64,000 bases of DNA from Candidatus Dependentiae bacterium (GCA_003511165.1 DOJW01000001.1:62001-126000); one strand, 5' to 3'. Counted from the stretch's first letter, positions 8,571 to 16,528 are shown. Made by a program: numbers and translations. The notes: generated by a model from the sequence alone, not told the origin.

Positions 8571-8596
8571 AAGACTCTCCTAAAAATGGTTATAAG
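8497..8596 (-). repeat. Duplicated leader/signal-peptide cassette, copy 2
   Basis: Second copy of the roughly 100-bp leader and signal-peptide block, matching 8078-8177 with few differences. It includes an exact shared stretch around the ribosome site (CTCTCCTAAAAATGGTTATA on the plus strand). Confidence 0.8.
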
Positions 8597-8800
8597 GTTA
8601 TATAGATATTTCACAGTGTGAGTTTTTATATATTGTAATAAAAAAATTATCACAAAAATAAATAAAATTGTACGAATTATTTTTAAGGTTTGAAGAAGCG
8701 TCTGAACTTAAGAAGAACTACCGTATTTTTTTATATAGTAAAAAATGAAATTTTTGATTGAGATTTGTTTACAAAATAATTTTAAATTTGTTAAATACCG

Positions 8801-8806
8801 TATAAT
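8801..8806 (+). promoter_or_regulatory. Possible -10 element
   Basis: A perfect TATAAT lies 42 bp before the start of the next plus-strand gene. I see no good -35 box at 16-18 bp spacing. The rest of the 8597-8847 gap shows nothing else recognisable. Confidence 0.35.
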
Positions 8807-8847
8807 GTTAAAAAGTAACTTGAATATTATTTAAGGTAAAATTAAAA

Positions 8848-9633
8848 ATGAAAAAAATAGTTGGTTTTATATCTATAACAATATTTTTGGTTTTAGTTAT
8901 TTTTCTATTTTCTATGCGCTTTTTGAATCTTATGCCTAATGAGGCAAAACATAATTTGTTCCTTCAAATGCCGCTAGAACTTCAAGTAATTAAAGATCTT
9001 CAAAATAGACTTGATCCAATTGTTAACAAAATAGTTGAAGATGAAATGAAAATTCCACGAGATAAAAATTTACCTATTTTCTTTTTCAAAAAACGCCAAG
9101 CCATAACAGTTTATTATCTTTATGATATGAATGTTGTAGGGGAATCTGTTTTATTTTCAGAGTTAGATTTTTTACAGACGATAATTTCTGCACCAAAAAA
9201 TGTGATTATAAAACCACAGGTGAATTTTTTTGGAGATGTTCAAGCTCCTTTAATAGATTTGGTGGTTTTTGTTGACGACCCTAATAAAGAGTTGTTATCT
9301 CTAAATGAACAATTTAAAAAAATGGTTGCTCTTGTAAATGTTCAGTATAAGAGCTTATATAAAATTGATTTATACAATGTTGCTAAAAGTGAATGTTTTG
9401 AATTTAAACCACATTTATCTTTGGGGCATTTGAGAGTAGAAGAAATTAAAAAATTAATAAAATATCCAGCGCAAGCTGAAGTTGTTATTGATCGTATAAA
9501 AAGTAGAATTCTGGAAGTTGTATCAAAAGCATTGTCAGAATTAACTTTGAAAAATCGAAAAGTCCAATTTAATACGCTTGCAGTTTATGATCAGCAAAAG
9601 CGAGTTTATATCAAAGAGTATAAATTTTTATAA
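8848..9633 (+). CDS. Membrane-anchored protein with a 2H-phosphoesterase-like motif
   Basis: 261 residues, one N-terminal membrane helix (about 4-24), then a mixed alpha/beta domain. Near residue 190 the sequence FKPHLSLGHLR matches the His-x-Ser/Thr motif seen in 2H phosphoesterases (LigT/2'-5' RNA ligase-like). The first of the two expected histidine motifs is not evident: the region AITVYYLYDM has no histidine. It is therefore either a diverged, probably inactive 2H relative or an unrelated fold. No neighbour helps, since the downstream gene is convergent and overlaps by 6 bp. Confidence 0.6.
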   Translation: MKKIVGFISITIFLVLVIFLFSMRFLNLMPNEAKHNLFLQMPLELQVIKDLQNRLDPIVNKIVEDEMKIPRDKNLPIFFFKKRQAITVYYLYDMNVVGESVLFSELDFLQTIISAPKNVIIKPQVNFFGDVQAPLIDLVVFVDDPNKELLSLNEQFKKMVALVNVQYKSLYKIDLYNVAKSECFEFKPHLSLGHLRVEEIKKLIKYPAQAEVVIDRIKSRILEVVSKALSELTLKNRKVQFNTLAVYDQQKRVYIKEYKFL

Positions 9634-10266
9634 AGTAGCTGTTTTTTTTAATATACCGACTTTATATGTAAAACATAACGAAGGGGATCCTTCTCTTCTG
9701 GATTCAAAAAATCCAAGCTTTTTGTACACGGTTATTGCTTGAATATTGGACATGTCTGTTATTAAACCTATTTCTTTTATTTCTGGTAAAATTTTCAAAA
9801 TTGAAAAAACCAAAAACCTACTTAATCCTCTCCCCTGCGCAGAAGGATGTATACAAAGAGGCTCTAGTTCAACATAACCTAATCTTGAATCAGATTGAAT
9901 GTGAAATATTGTAAATCCTAAAATTGTGCCGTCTAATTCTTTTGAGGTTACTATGAAGTTTGTTTCGTTCAATGGTCCTTCTTTTTGAATTTTTGAAATC
10001 ATAAAATTATATTCGTCAATACGCTGGGAATATAATAAAGCTTCATCTGTTTTATCTTGATTTGCAAATGCAGCTGCTTCGATAGGCGCTAATTCTTTAA
10101 AGCGGTTAAAAAAAGGGATAGTAGTTTGATCGAATTTTTCCCATTCAATTATGATAGTCGTGCCTTTTTTATCAGTTTCATTCCAATATCCATTGCTTTG
10201 TAGTGGTTGTATGACTATGGTTGCCGCAAAGAAGAATGTTGCTAAATATTTTTTGAATATGTTCAT
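9628..10266 (-). CDS. GNAT-family acetyltransferase with signal peptide
   Basis: 212 residues. The C-terminal two thirds is a GNAT domain: motif A reads VELEPLCIHPSAQGRGLSRFL with the acetyl-CoA phosphate loop QGRGLSR at 144-150, and motif B reads NIQAITVYKKLGF. The N-terminus (1-24) is an apparent Sec signal peptide (basic start, hydrophobic core). Acetyl-CoA is not expected in the periplasm, so the protein is either anchored with its domain inside, acts after export into a host cell, or uses another donor. Substrate unknown. It overlaps the convergent gene by 6 bp. Confidence 0.8.
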   Translation of the reverse strand: MNIFKKYLATFFFAATIVIQPLQSNGYWNETDKKGTTIIIEWEKFDQTTIPFFNRFKELAPIEAAAFANQDKTDEALLYSQRIDEYNFMISKIQKEGPLNETNFIVTSKELDGTILGFTIFHIQSDSRLGYVELEPLCIHPSAQGRGLSRFLVFSILKILPEIKEIGLITDMSNIQAITVYKKLGFFESRREGSPSLCFTYKVGILKKTATL

Positions 10267-10447
10267 AAAATACCCACATTTTAAAAATCAATAAAATTAA
10301 ACATATTTAAAGTTTAATAAATGAAAAAATATTGTAAAATGCTGGTCAAAATAAGGATTAAAAATCAAAAATGTTTAAAAATTCATAAAATCCTTAAAAT
10401 TAACTTAATTCTTCTTAATCCTTTGTTTTTAGCCATTTATTTGCAAA

Positions 10448-10488
10448 GTGACGGAGCTATTGTCATAATGAGTCTAAATGTGACGGAG
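10448..10488. repeat. Direct repeat GTGACGGAG x2 upstream of ATPase gene
   Basis: GTGACGGAG occurs at 10448-10456 and 10480-10488, 32 bp apart, about three helical turns. It lies 28 bp before the ATPase start and could be paired operator sites. A 61-codon open frame across this region has no protein-like features and was not called. Confidence 0.4.
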
Positions 10489-10515
10489 TTGGCGTTGTTT
10501 TCATAAAGGATAAAG

Positions 10516-11685
10516 ATGGATTTTAAATATATAAAGAGAGCTTTTAAGGAACCGGAGCAAAGTTATTTTCTTTTTGGTCCTCGGGGCACTGGTAAATCAA
10601 CAATGACAGAAAAAAATCATCCAGATGCTTTATTGATTGATTTGCGGCAAGCGGACATTCGGTATCGACTTACTGCAAATCCAGATCTTTTAACAGAACT
10701 TGTTAGTGCGCAACCTGATGGAAAAACAATTGTTATTGATGAAATTCAAAAAATACCAGAGCTTTTATCCATCGTACACATGCTTATTGAAAAAAAACAT
10801 AAGTGGAAATTTATTCTTACAGGTTCGAGCGCTAGAAAGTTAAAAAGGCAGGGTGTAGATTTGCTTGGCGGTCGTGCATTAAAAAAGGTATTACATCCTT
10901 TTATGGCTTATGAGCTTAAAAAACAATTTAATTTTGATGATGCTTTGTTATACGGACTTTTACCTCTTCGTTTTTCATTTGAAGATTATAGCTCAACGTT
11001 GCAGGCTTATATCGATTTGTATTTAGATGAAGAAGTAAAAATGGAGGGTTTAATTCGGCATATTGAACCATTTACTAGATTTTTGCATGTGATGAGTCTT
11101 TCTCATGGTTCTATTTTAAATGTTGCAAATATTGCGCGTGAATGCCATGTAAAAAGAACAACTGTTTCTGATTGGATTGCTATTTTAGAAGACTTACTTG
11201 TTTGTTTTCAGATCAATATTTTTAGTCAAAGAGCAAAGCGAGAATTGAGTTCACATCCCAAATTTTATTTTTTTGATGCGGGTGTTTATCGTGCGCTACG
11301 TCCAAAATCGATTAAAGATAGTGAATCGGAAATAAATGGTGCAGGTCTAGAAGGGCTTGTAGCACAACATTTGATGGCGTGGAAAGATTATACGACCGAG
11401 AAGCACGACCTGTTTTTTTGGCGTACAAGGTCGGGGGTTGAAGTTGATTTTGTTATTTTGGGCAAGCTTGGGTTTTGGGCCATTGAAGTAAAAAATGCTG
11501 AGAAAATTCGCAATGAAGATCTACAGGCTCTCTCTGCGTTTCATGAAGATTATCCTGACGTTAAGACAATTTTTCTTTATAGAGGCAAGGAGCGTTTGTT
11601 AAAAAATAATATACTTTGTTTGCCCTGTGAAGATTTTTTGAGGGCGCTTTGCCCCGATGTGCCATTGGGTCAAGGATTAAAATGA
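10516..11685 (+). CDS. AAA ATPase of the DUF4143 family
   Basis: 389 residues. The N-terminal AAA_14 ATPase has Walker A GPRGTGKST (21-29), Walker B TIVIDEIQ (Asp75, Glu76) and a LTGSSARKL sensor region near 101-109. The middle carries a winged-helix-like stretch (NIARECHVKRTTVSDWI), and the C-terminal DUF4143 domain has FFDAGVYRALRP, GLEGLVAQHLMAW and a nuclease-like core FFWRTRSGVEVDFVI...AIEVKNAE. The last part resembles the PD-(D/E)XK pattern (Asp, then E-x-K). The cellular function of the family is unresolved; members are often accessory and patchily distributed. Complete with a plausible ribosome site (AAAGGA) before the ATG. Confidence 0.85.
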   Translation: MDFKYIKRAFKEPEQSYFLFGPRGTGKSTMTEKNHPDALLIDLRQADIRYRLTANPDLLTELVSAQPDGKTIVIDEIQKIPELLSIVHMLIEKKHKWKFILTGSSARKLKRQGVDLLGGRALKKVLHPFMAYELKKQFNFDDALLYGLLPLRFSFEDYSSTLQAYIDLYLDEEVKMEGLIRHIEPFTRFLHVMSLSHGSILNVANIARECHVKRTTVSDWIAILEDLLVCFQINIFSQRAKRELSSHPKFYFFDAGVYRALRPKSIKDSESEINGAGLEGLVAQHLMAWKDYTTEKHDLFFWRTRSGVEVDFVILGKLGFWAIEVKNAEKIRNEDLQALSAFHEDYPDVKTIFLYRGKERLLKNNILCLPCEDFLRALCPDVPLGQGLK

Positions 11686-11730
11686 CTGATTGTTAAACCA
11701 ATCTCTTTTTATTATTTGTGATTTTTGTCT

Positions 11731-11755
11731 AAAAAATTTTTACTAAAAATTTTTT
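11731..11755. terminator. AT-only palindrome between convergent genes
   Basis: AAAAAATTTTTA and TAAAAATTTTTT are perfectly complementary 12-bp arms around a single C. The site lies in the 81-bp gap between convergent genes and may act as a weak bidirectional terminator. Confidence 0.4.
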
Positions 11756-11766
11756 GAAAAGTTGAT

Positions 11767-13122
11767 TTAATCTAACTCAAAGGATTCTAAATATTTTGGA
11801 ATAACGACAAACCAACCAAAGCGTTCTTCAATTTTCTTTTTTAGTGATTCTGCTGCTTCTATTTCGCCATGAGTAATAAAAACTTTTTTAGGAGCGTTTT
11901 CAAAATATGCAAGCCACTGCAAAATTTCATTGTAATCAGCATGCGCTGAAAGTGACTCTATCGCTTTTATTTCCGCGTTAACAGGATACATTTTTCCATG
12001 TATTTTTATTTCTTTTGTACCATCAACTAAGGTGCGCCCACCGGTTCCTTCTCCTTGATAACCTGTAAAAAGTATTGTGTTTTTAGAATCAGAAATAAAA
12101 TGTCTAAAATGATGCAAAACTCGTCCACCGCTTGCCATACCGCTTGCAGCGATAATTATTGCAGAACCCTTAACGCTATCAATTTGTTTTGATTCTTCTA
12201 CTTTTCGAGTATAAGTAGCAATGCCACATATATCCATACATAAATTGGTCGATAGTTTAAGCTCATCTTTAAATTTGCAAAGCAAGTCGGTAACGCTTAT
12301 CGCCATGGGGCTGTCTAAATAAATAGGAATATCGGGAATAGCTTTTTTTTGTTTTAATTGATAGAGGCAATAAAGTATCGCTTGTGTTCGACCAACGGCA
12401 AAAGCAGGTATTATAAGTACTCCTCCTTTTGCTACAGTTTTATTTACCACTTCGCCTATAGCTTCAATAGGGTCATTTTGTTCATGTAGTTTGTTGCCAT
12501 AGGTTGATTCGAGCACTAAAAAATCTGTTTCTTTTAAATGTGGGGGAGCTTTCATAATAAGATCGTTAGGACGTCCAAGATCTCCTGAAAATGTTAATTT
12601 TTGTTTTCCATCCGATATTGTAACAAATGATGAACCAAGGATGTGGCCTGACTGAATTAATGTAATTTTTAAAGATTTTATATTTAGAATTTTATCGTAA
12701 TCAATTATTTGAAAAAATTTTAAAGAATTTTCAGCATCATTTCTAGTGTACAGAGGTAATGCTGGAGCATGACTAGAATATCCATATTTATTGGCACTCT
12801 TGGCATCTTCTTCTTGCAGCGCTCCGCTATCAATTAACAATATAGAGCTTAGTGCAAAGGTTGCTTTTGAACAGTATATTTTGCCTGTAAATCCGTTTTT
12901 AACCAATAAAGGTATATAACCGGTATGATCTATATGAGAGTGAGTTAACACAACAGCATCAATGCTGCTTGCATCTATTGGGAATTTATCCCAATTATGA
13001 GTTCTAAGTTCTTTACCACCTTGAAATAGGCCACAATCAACCAAAATTTTTGTATCTGCATCTTCAATAAGGTATTTAGATCCAGTTACATTTTCTACGG
13101 CACCCAAAAAAGTTATTTTCAT
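11767..13122 (-). CDS. Beta-CASP metallo-beta-lactamase-fold RNA nuclease
   Basis: 451 residues with the MBL metal motif HSHIDH (His61, His63, Asp65, His66), the beta-CASP insert (about 200-330, including VLESTYGNKLHE and PAFAVGRTQAILYCL) and a C-terminal RMMBL motif (IESLSAHADYNEILQWL, then FITHGE). This is the bacterial CPSF/Ysh1-like family of Zn-dependent RNA endo- or exonucleases, distinct from RNase J in length and motif spacing. It likely acts in cytoplasmic RNA processing or decay. It is a single gene with its own upstream region. Confidence 0.88.
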   Translation of the reverse strand: MKITFLGAVENVTGSKYLIEDADTKILVDCGLFQGGKELRTHNWDKFPIDASSIDAVVLTHSHIDHTGYIPLLVKNGFTGKIYCSKATFALSSILLIDSGALQEEDAKSANKYGYSSHAPALPLYTRNDAENSLKFFQIIDYDKILNIKSLKITLIQSGHILGSSFVTISDGKQKLTFSGDLGRPNDLIMKAPPHLKETDFLVLESTYGNKLHEQNDPIEAIGEVVNKTVAKGGVLIIPAFAVGRTQAILYCLYQLKQKKAIPDIPIYLDSPMAISVTDLLCKFKDELKLSTNLCMDICGIATYTRKVEESKQIDSVKGSAIIIAASGMASGGRVLHHFRHFISDSKNTILFTGYQGEGTGGRTLVDGTKEIKIHGKMYPVNAEIKAIESLSAHADYNEILQWLAYFENAPKKVFITHGEIEAAESLKKKIEERFGWFVVIPKYLESFELD

Positions 13123-13308
13123 TTATTTCTACCTTTTTCATTAAAATATGAAATTAGAATTTTAATTAAGTTAGCAACAATTGGGTTAAGAAATAAATTT
13201 TTTAGATATTCTGAACTAATTTGACCAGGGTTTCCTAAAAATGTTATTCATTTAATAGCTTAATTGTGCTGATAAATTATTTAGATTCAAGAGAATAAAG
13301 GGATTTGG

Positions 13309-14043
13309 ATGTTAGTAAAAAAAATGGTAATCAGTATTTTTATTATGTTCTTTTTTCTATCAAATCCTTTACTCAAATCTCAAGCGGTACGACTAGCTAC
13401 AAGCGATCGTTTGTGGATGGCTAGCATTAGAAGTTCTATTAAAGGATCATCACAGTCAATTCGTACTAAAGGGCGCAGTATTATAAATAGTTTAAAGCCG
13501 GGGGCTAGTGGAGCATTAAAACTTTATGGGGAAAATTGGTTTTTACTGGATGACCTTACTTATTTACGCTCGTCAAGCCAAGTAATTGACCATATTGCTT
13601 CAAATCCTGAACAAATAATAGGTATGGATAGTTATGGTACTTTTTTGGCTAACACTTTTACCGGCGGGGTAAGCTATAAAAAACCTTTTGCATGGAAAGC
13701 TTTCCTAGGAGGGCGTTATTTTATTGCTCGAGTGAAGCTAATATCTTTTCCATCAGAGCCGTCTATGTTTATGGGGCGTACTGACAAATGGATTATGCCT
13801 ATTATCGGTGGCGGAATGGAGGCTTCTCTTTGTAAGAGGTTCACGTTTGAATTTTCAGGGGACATAGGTCTGGATAAAAATTATCTGAATTTGCAAATAA
13901 CACCGCTGATTACTTGGAAAATTACCAAATCAGGGGCGGCGGATATTGGGTATCGGTTTATGTATGTGCAACATCGAGACTCAACTCTCGTGGCAAAATC
14001 AAAGTTCAACGGCATATTTATAGGGGTGCGCCTAATGTTTTAA
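13309..14043 (+). CDS. Probable outer-membrane beta-barrel protein
   Basis: 244 residues with a signal peptide (basic MLVKK, hydrophobic 8-20, cleavage after SQA at about 26). The mature part is rich in alternating polar/aromatic strands (FAWKAFLGGRYFIARVKL, GGGMEASLCKRFTFEFSGDIGL, AADIGYRFMYVQHRD) and ends in FNGIFIGVRLMF. The terminal phenylalanine and alternating pattern are the usual barrel-assembly signal of outer-membrane proteins. It resembles small OmpA/OmpW-like eight-stranded barrels, but I cannot name the family. Function unknown; surface exposure is probable. Confidence 0.75.
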   Translation: MLVKKMVISIFIMFFFLSNPLLKSQAVRLATSDRLWMASIRSSIKGSSQSIRTKGRSIINSLKPGASGALKLYGENWFLLDDLTYLRSSSQVIDHIASNPEQIIGMDSYGTFLANTFTGGVSYKKPFAWKAFLGGRYFIARVKLISFPSEPSMFMGRTDKWIMPIIGGGMEASLCKRFTFEFSGDIGLDKNYLNLQITPLITWKITKSGAADIGYRFMYVQHRDSTLVAKSKFNGIFIGVRLMF

Positions 14044-14046
14044 CTG

Positions 14047-14070
14047 GTCGTAGCTCGAATGAGCGAAGAC
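14047..14070. repeat. Hairpin repeat A
   Basis: GTC-GTA-GCTC-GAAT-GAGC-GAA-GAC: outer and inner stems are separated by an asymmetric GTA/GAA internal loop. The same architecture occurs at 14499-14526. Confidence 0.6.
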
Positions 14071-14084
14071 TGATAGCTGTGGCG

Positions 14085-14119
14085 AAGACGAGAAGCCTAC
14101 TACTTCGTTAAAACGTCTT
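14085..14119. repeat. Hairpin repeat B
   Basis: AAGACG (14085-14090) pairs with CGTCTT (14114-14119), with an inner GAAG/CTTC stem. It lies just beyond the stop codon of the GIY-YIG gene on the minus strand. Confidence 0.5.
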
Positions 14120-14145
14120 AGTACAAGTTGGCGAAATATTTGCTT

Positions 14146-14388
14146 TTACCAAAAATGTTTTTTAGCAAAAGCATGTCCTGAGCCTATCTTGAGATATTTT
14201 TCGAAGGCTAAAGCTTTGGATTTCTCGTTAAAACAAATGGATGTAATTAATTTCCAAGGTTTAAAATTTGAGGTATAAATAGATGCTCCTGAGTTATGTT
14301 TTTTCATGCGCTGGACTAGATTGGCGGTAGATCCAACATAAGTTTTAGAAGAATCTTTTATTGATTGAATTAAATAAACATAATACAT
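14146..14388 (-). CDS. Single-domain GIY-YIG nuclease
   Basis: An 80-residue minimal GIY-YIG endonuclease domain: YVY at 3-5 (GIY element), YVG at 17-19 (YIG element), the catalytic arginine in LVQRM (Arg27), His31, and a late glutamate in AFEKYLKIGSG (Glu63). The length and the KYLK-x-GSG ending match the stand-alone UPF0213/YhbQ-like group. These proteins cut DNA, and their cellular role is poorly defined. The gene is bracketed on both sides by hairpin repeats (14047-14119 and 14410-14526), which suggests a small mobile or selfish unit next to tRNA-Gln. Confidence 0.85.
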   Translation of the reverse strand: MYYVYLIQSIKDSSKTYVGSTANLVQRMKKHNSGASIYTSNFKPWKLITSICFNEKSKALAFEKYLKIGSGHAFAKKHFW

Positions 14389-14409
14389 AAATCTTACTCA
14401 AATATAAAA

Positions 14410-14442
14410 GCCCTACTACGCTCTTGCAGAGCTACGAAGGGC
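14410..14442. repeat. Hairpin repeat C
   Basis: GCCCTAC-TAC-GCTCT-TGC-AGAGC-TAC-GAAGGGC: two stems separated by a TAC/TAC internal loop, the same plan as repeats A and D with a different loop face. It starts 22 bp upstream of the GIY-YIG start codon. An adjoining segment (14440-14452) is complementary to 14514-14526 with one mismatch. Confidence 0.6.
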
Positions 14443-14498
14443 ATACTTCGCTCAAATTTTCTTATGTAAAATATAAAATATCAAAAGTTTACTGGCTT

Positions 14499-14526
14499 GC
14501 CATACGTAGCTTTAGCGAAGTATGGC
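14499..14526. repeat. Hairpin repeat D, overlapping the tRNA 3' end
   Basis: GCCATAC-GTA-GCT-TT-AGC-GAA-GTATGGC has a perfect 7-bp outer stem, a GTA/GAA internal loop and a 3-bp inner stem. Its right end includes the discriminator base and CCA of the minus-strand tRNA-Gln. Confidence 0.65.
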
Positions 14527-14596
14527 TGGGAAGAGAGGATTCGAACCTCTGTAATCGGATTCAGAGTCCGAGGTCCTGCCACTAGACGACTTCCCA
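14523..14596 (-). tRNA. tRNA-Gln (anticodon CUG), CCA encoded
   Basis: Read on the minus strand, a full cloverleaf is visible. The acceptor stem is TGGGAAG/CTTCCCA, the D arm contains GTCTAGTGGCAGGAC, the anticodon stem is TCGGA/TCCGA with loop CTCTGAA (anticodon CTG), and the T arm is AGAGG-TTCGAAT-CCTCT. The discriminator G is followed by an encoded CCA. The U1-A72 pair and CUG anticodon fit glutamine. The 3' end runs directly into hairpin repeat D. Confidence 0.95.
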
Positions 14597-14642
14597 GTAA
14601 TTTTTAGATATTTTTAAGAAATTTGTTTTTGATTTATAAATT

Positions 14643-15881
14643 CTAGAAAAAATTTTTAAAAGTGTATATCAAATCTTTTATGCAATTTATACCAATGTAT
14701 GCGCAAGAAAATAAACTTAAAACTGCTACAAATTTTGGAAGCTTAATTTCTTTTCCTCTTGTTTTGTAAATCATTAAGAGTGATGTGGCTGAGAATGTGT
14801 AACTTGTTAAAATTCCCAGAATTGCGATTCGCGCTATAAATAAAACATTCACATTGATTGTTAAAAAGAAGAGTACCAAAAATCCTTGAAATATTAGTGC
14901 AAGGTATGGAGCACCATGTTTATTTATAGAAGTTAATTTTTTAATTGATTTGAATTTAGATTCTTTAACAATGCTAAAAATATTCCAGCTGTTTACAAAG
15001 ATCATTCCATAAGCAGCACCTAGGATCGATAACATCACAAAACCACTAATTAATTTGGGGAGTACTATTCCAAAGGTTTTTTCAATAAAAGGAATTTTTG
15101 CAAAGAAGTCAGCAACCGGTGCTTGCGATTGTGCAAGTGATGTGCCCAAAACTCCAAAAATTGAATTTTGGAAAAGCATGCAAACTGTTGCAACTATTAA
15201 AAATGAAAAAACGACCGCTTTTGAAATATTCTTCTCTGCAGAGTCGATTGTATGACCTATTAAGCAAGCCGCTTCAAAACCCATTAAAGCGTAAATGGCA
15301 ATTGATACGCTTGAGGCAAAAGATGAGAATGAAATATTTTGGAATGTAAGGTGCGAGAAATTGAAATAAAAAATTCCAAGGAGAATAACTAAAGTGATTG
15401 GAACAAATTTGAGAAAAATAAAACCAATTTGAAGTTTGCCGCCGATTTTGACGCCGAGTAAGTTTAGAAAAACAAGTAATATTAATAAAATTATCCTTGT
15501 ATAAACGATTGGAAAAACTTCAAAGCTTGGAAAGATATTATAAAAATATGTTGAAATTGTTCGAAATAAAACTGATATAGATGCTATTTTACCCAAGAAA
15601 TATGCAAATGCGCTTATATTACCCGCCCATCTCCCAATTCCCTCTTTACTGTAAGTGTAAAATCCACCTTCTGTTGCTTTGTGAATTTTAGATAATTCGG
15701 CAATTGATAAAACTAGTGGTAAGACTATGAGAGCAACTATAATGTAGCTTAAAAAACCAAGCGGTCCTGCAAGCTGCGCTAACGGTGTAGAGTTTACAAA
15801 AATTCCTGCACCAAGAATTACATTTATACTTATCGCGATAACAAACCAAAGTGAAAAAAGTTTTGAACCATTAGATGGCAT
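14643..15881 (-). CDS. APC-family amino-acid permease
   Basis: 412 residues, about 12 membrane helices. The first helix carries the APC substrate-site motif GAGIFVNSTP (unwound glycine-rich segment). The second half of the transporter includes IAIYALMGFEAACLIG, comparable to the helix-6 substrate region of AdiC/CAT-type transporters. It differs clearly from the permease in the aspD operon. Its specificity cannot be read. An AGGAGAAATAA ribosome site precedes the ATG. It is monocistronic, just downstream of tRNA-Gln on the same strand. Amino-acid importers in number suggest dependence on external or host amino acids. Confidence 0.85.
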   Translation of the reverse strand: MPSNGSKLFSLWFVIAISINVILGAGIFVNSTPLAQLAGPLGFLSYIIVALIVLPLVLSIAELSKIHKATEGGFYTYSKEGIGRWAGNISAFAYFLGKIASISVLFRTISTYFYNIFPSFEVFPIVYTRIILLILLVFLNLLGVKIGGKLQIGFIFLKFVPITLVILLGIFYFNFSHLTFQNISFSSFASSVSIAIYALMGFEAACLIGHTIDSAEKNISKAVVFSFLIVATVCMLFQNSIFGVLGTSLAQSQAPVADFFAKIPFIEKTFGIVLPKLISGFVMLSILGAAYGMIFVNSWNIFSIVKESKFKSIKKLTSINKHGAPYLALIFQGFLVLFFLTINVNVLFIARIAILGILTSYTFSATSLLMIYKTRGKEIKLPKFVAVLSLFSCAYIGINCIKDLIYTFKNFF

Positions 15882-15988
15882 TTATTTCTCCTAAAATCAA
15901 ATTTTTGTTAATTGATACATAATAAAAAAATTATTTAAAATGTACTAACCATTTTTTAACTTTAGGCAAAATAAGGAGAGTTTGTGTG

Positions 15989-16216
15989 ATGAAAAAGATA
16001 GAAGTTGATAAAAATAGATTTTATGAAATTGTTAAAAAAGTTGTTGGCGTGCTTTGTATTATTGTTGGAATTATGGGATTATTTTTGCCATTTTTTCAAG
16101 GAATTTTGTTAATTGTAATTGGATTGATATTGATTGGGAATAAATGGCTTTTACAAAAAACAAAGAAAGTTTTTTTATTTTTGAAGACTAAATTTATGAA
16201 GTTAATTGAATATTAA
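15989..16216 (+). CDS. Small two-helix membrane protein
   Basis: 75 residues with one long hydrophobic region that can form a helical hairpin (VVGVLCIIVGIMGLFLPFFQGILLIVIGLILIG), split by a Pro near its middle, and lysine-rich ends. The layout resembles small PGPGW/DUF454-like inner-membrane proteins, but the signature residues are not conserved, so no name is given. GTG (15986) and ATG (15989) are adjacent; AAGGAG at 15973-15978 could serve either. The stop overlaps the convergent neighbour by 15 bp. Confidence 0.6.
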   Translation: MKKIEVDKNRFYEIVKKVVGVLCIIVGIMGLFLPFFQGILLIVIGLILIGNKWLLQKTKKVFLFLKTKFMKLIEY

Positions 16217-16498
16217 ATTTTTGATACTTGCAATTACTTTGTTTCGAATCTCTTTTTGTACCTCTGGAGTTCCTAGTGCTTCTAAAAATCTTCTTTTTAA
16301 ATATTCACTTACGATGCTGTTTATTTTTGAAGTTACATTAAATTGTCGACAGATGATTATACCTACTACGGTTGAAGCAATTGCTGTTCCGCTTGCAATT
16401 AAACATTTTTGAGTTTTTGTTAAAGGCTTTGCGGACAAATTGTTGTTTGTTGAAAATACCATTAATGACATAAGAATTAAAAATAAAAACTTTTTCAT
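16202..16498 (-). CDS. Small secreted or membrane protein, unrecognised
   Basis: 98 residues: a signal peptide (MKKFLFLILMSLMVFS, cleavage near LSA at about 23), a second hydrophobic stretch (ASGTAIASTVVGIIIC), and an amphipathic basic C-terminus. No known family recognised. An AAAGG site precedes the ATG. It lies downstream of the 16586-17608 gene, separated from it by a strong terminator. Confidence 0.55.
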   Translation of the reverse strand: MKKFLFLILMSLMVFSTNNNLSAKPLTKTQKCLIASGTAIASTVVGIIICRQFNVTSKINSIVSEYLKRRFLEALGTPEVQKEIRNKVIASIKNLIFN

Positions 16499-16528
16499 AT
16501 TTTTCTACCTTTTCGCGCTTTTTTAAAA

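Noticed and set aside
10321..10506. 61-codon open frame before the DUF4143 ATPase
   Set aside because: Lys/Ile/Leu-rich with no start signal or protein-like pattern, and it overlaps the GTGACGGAG repeats. More likely non-coding.
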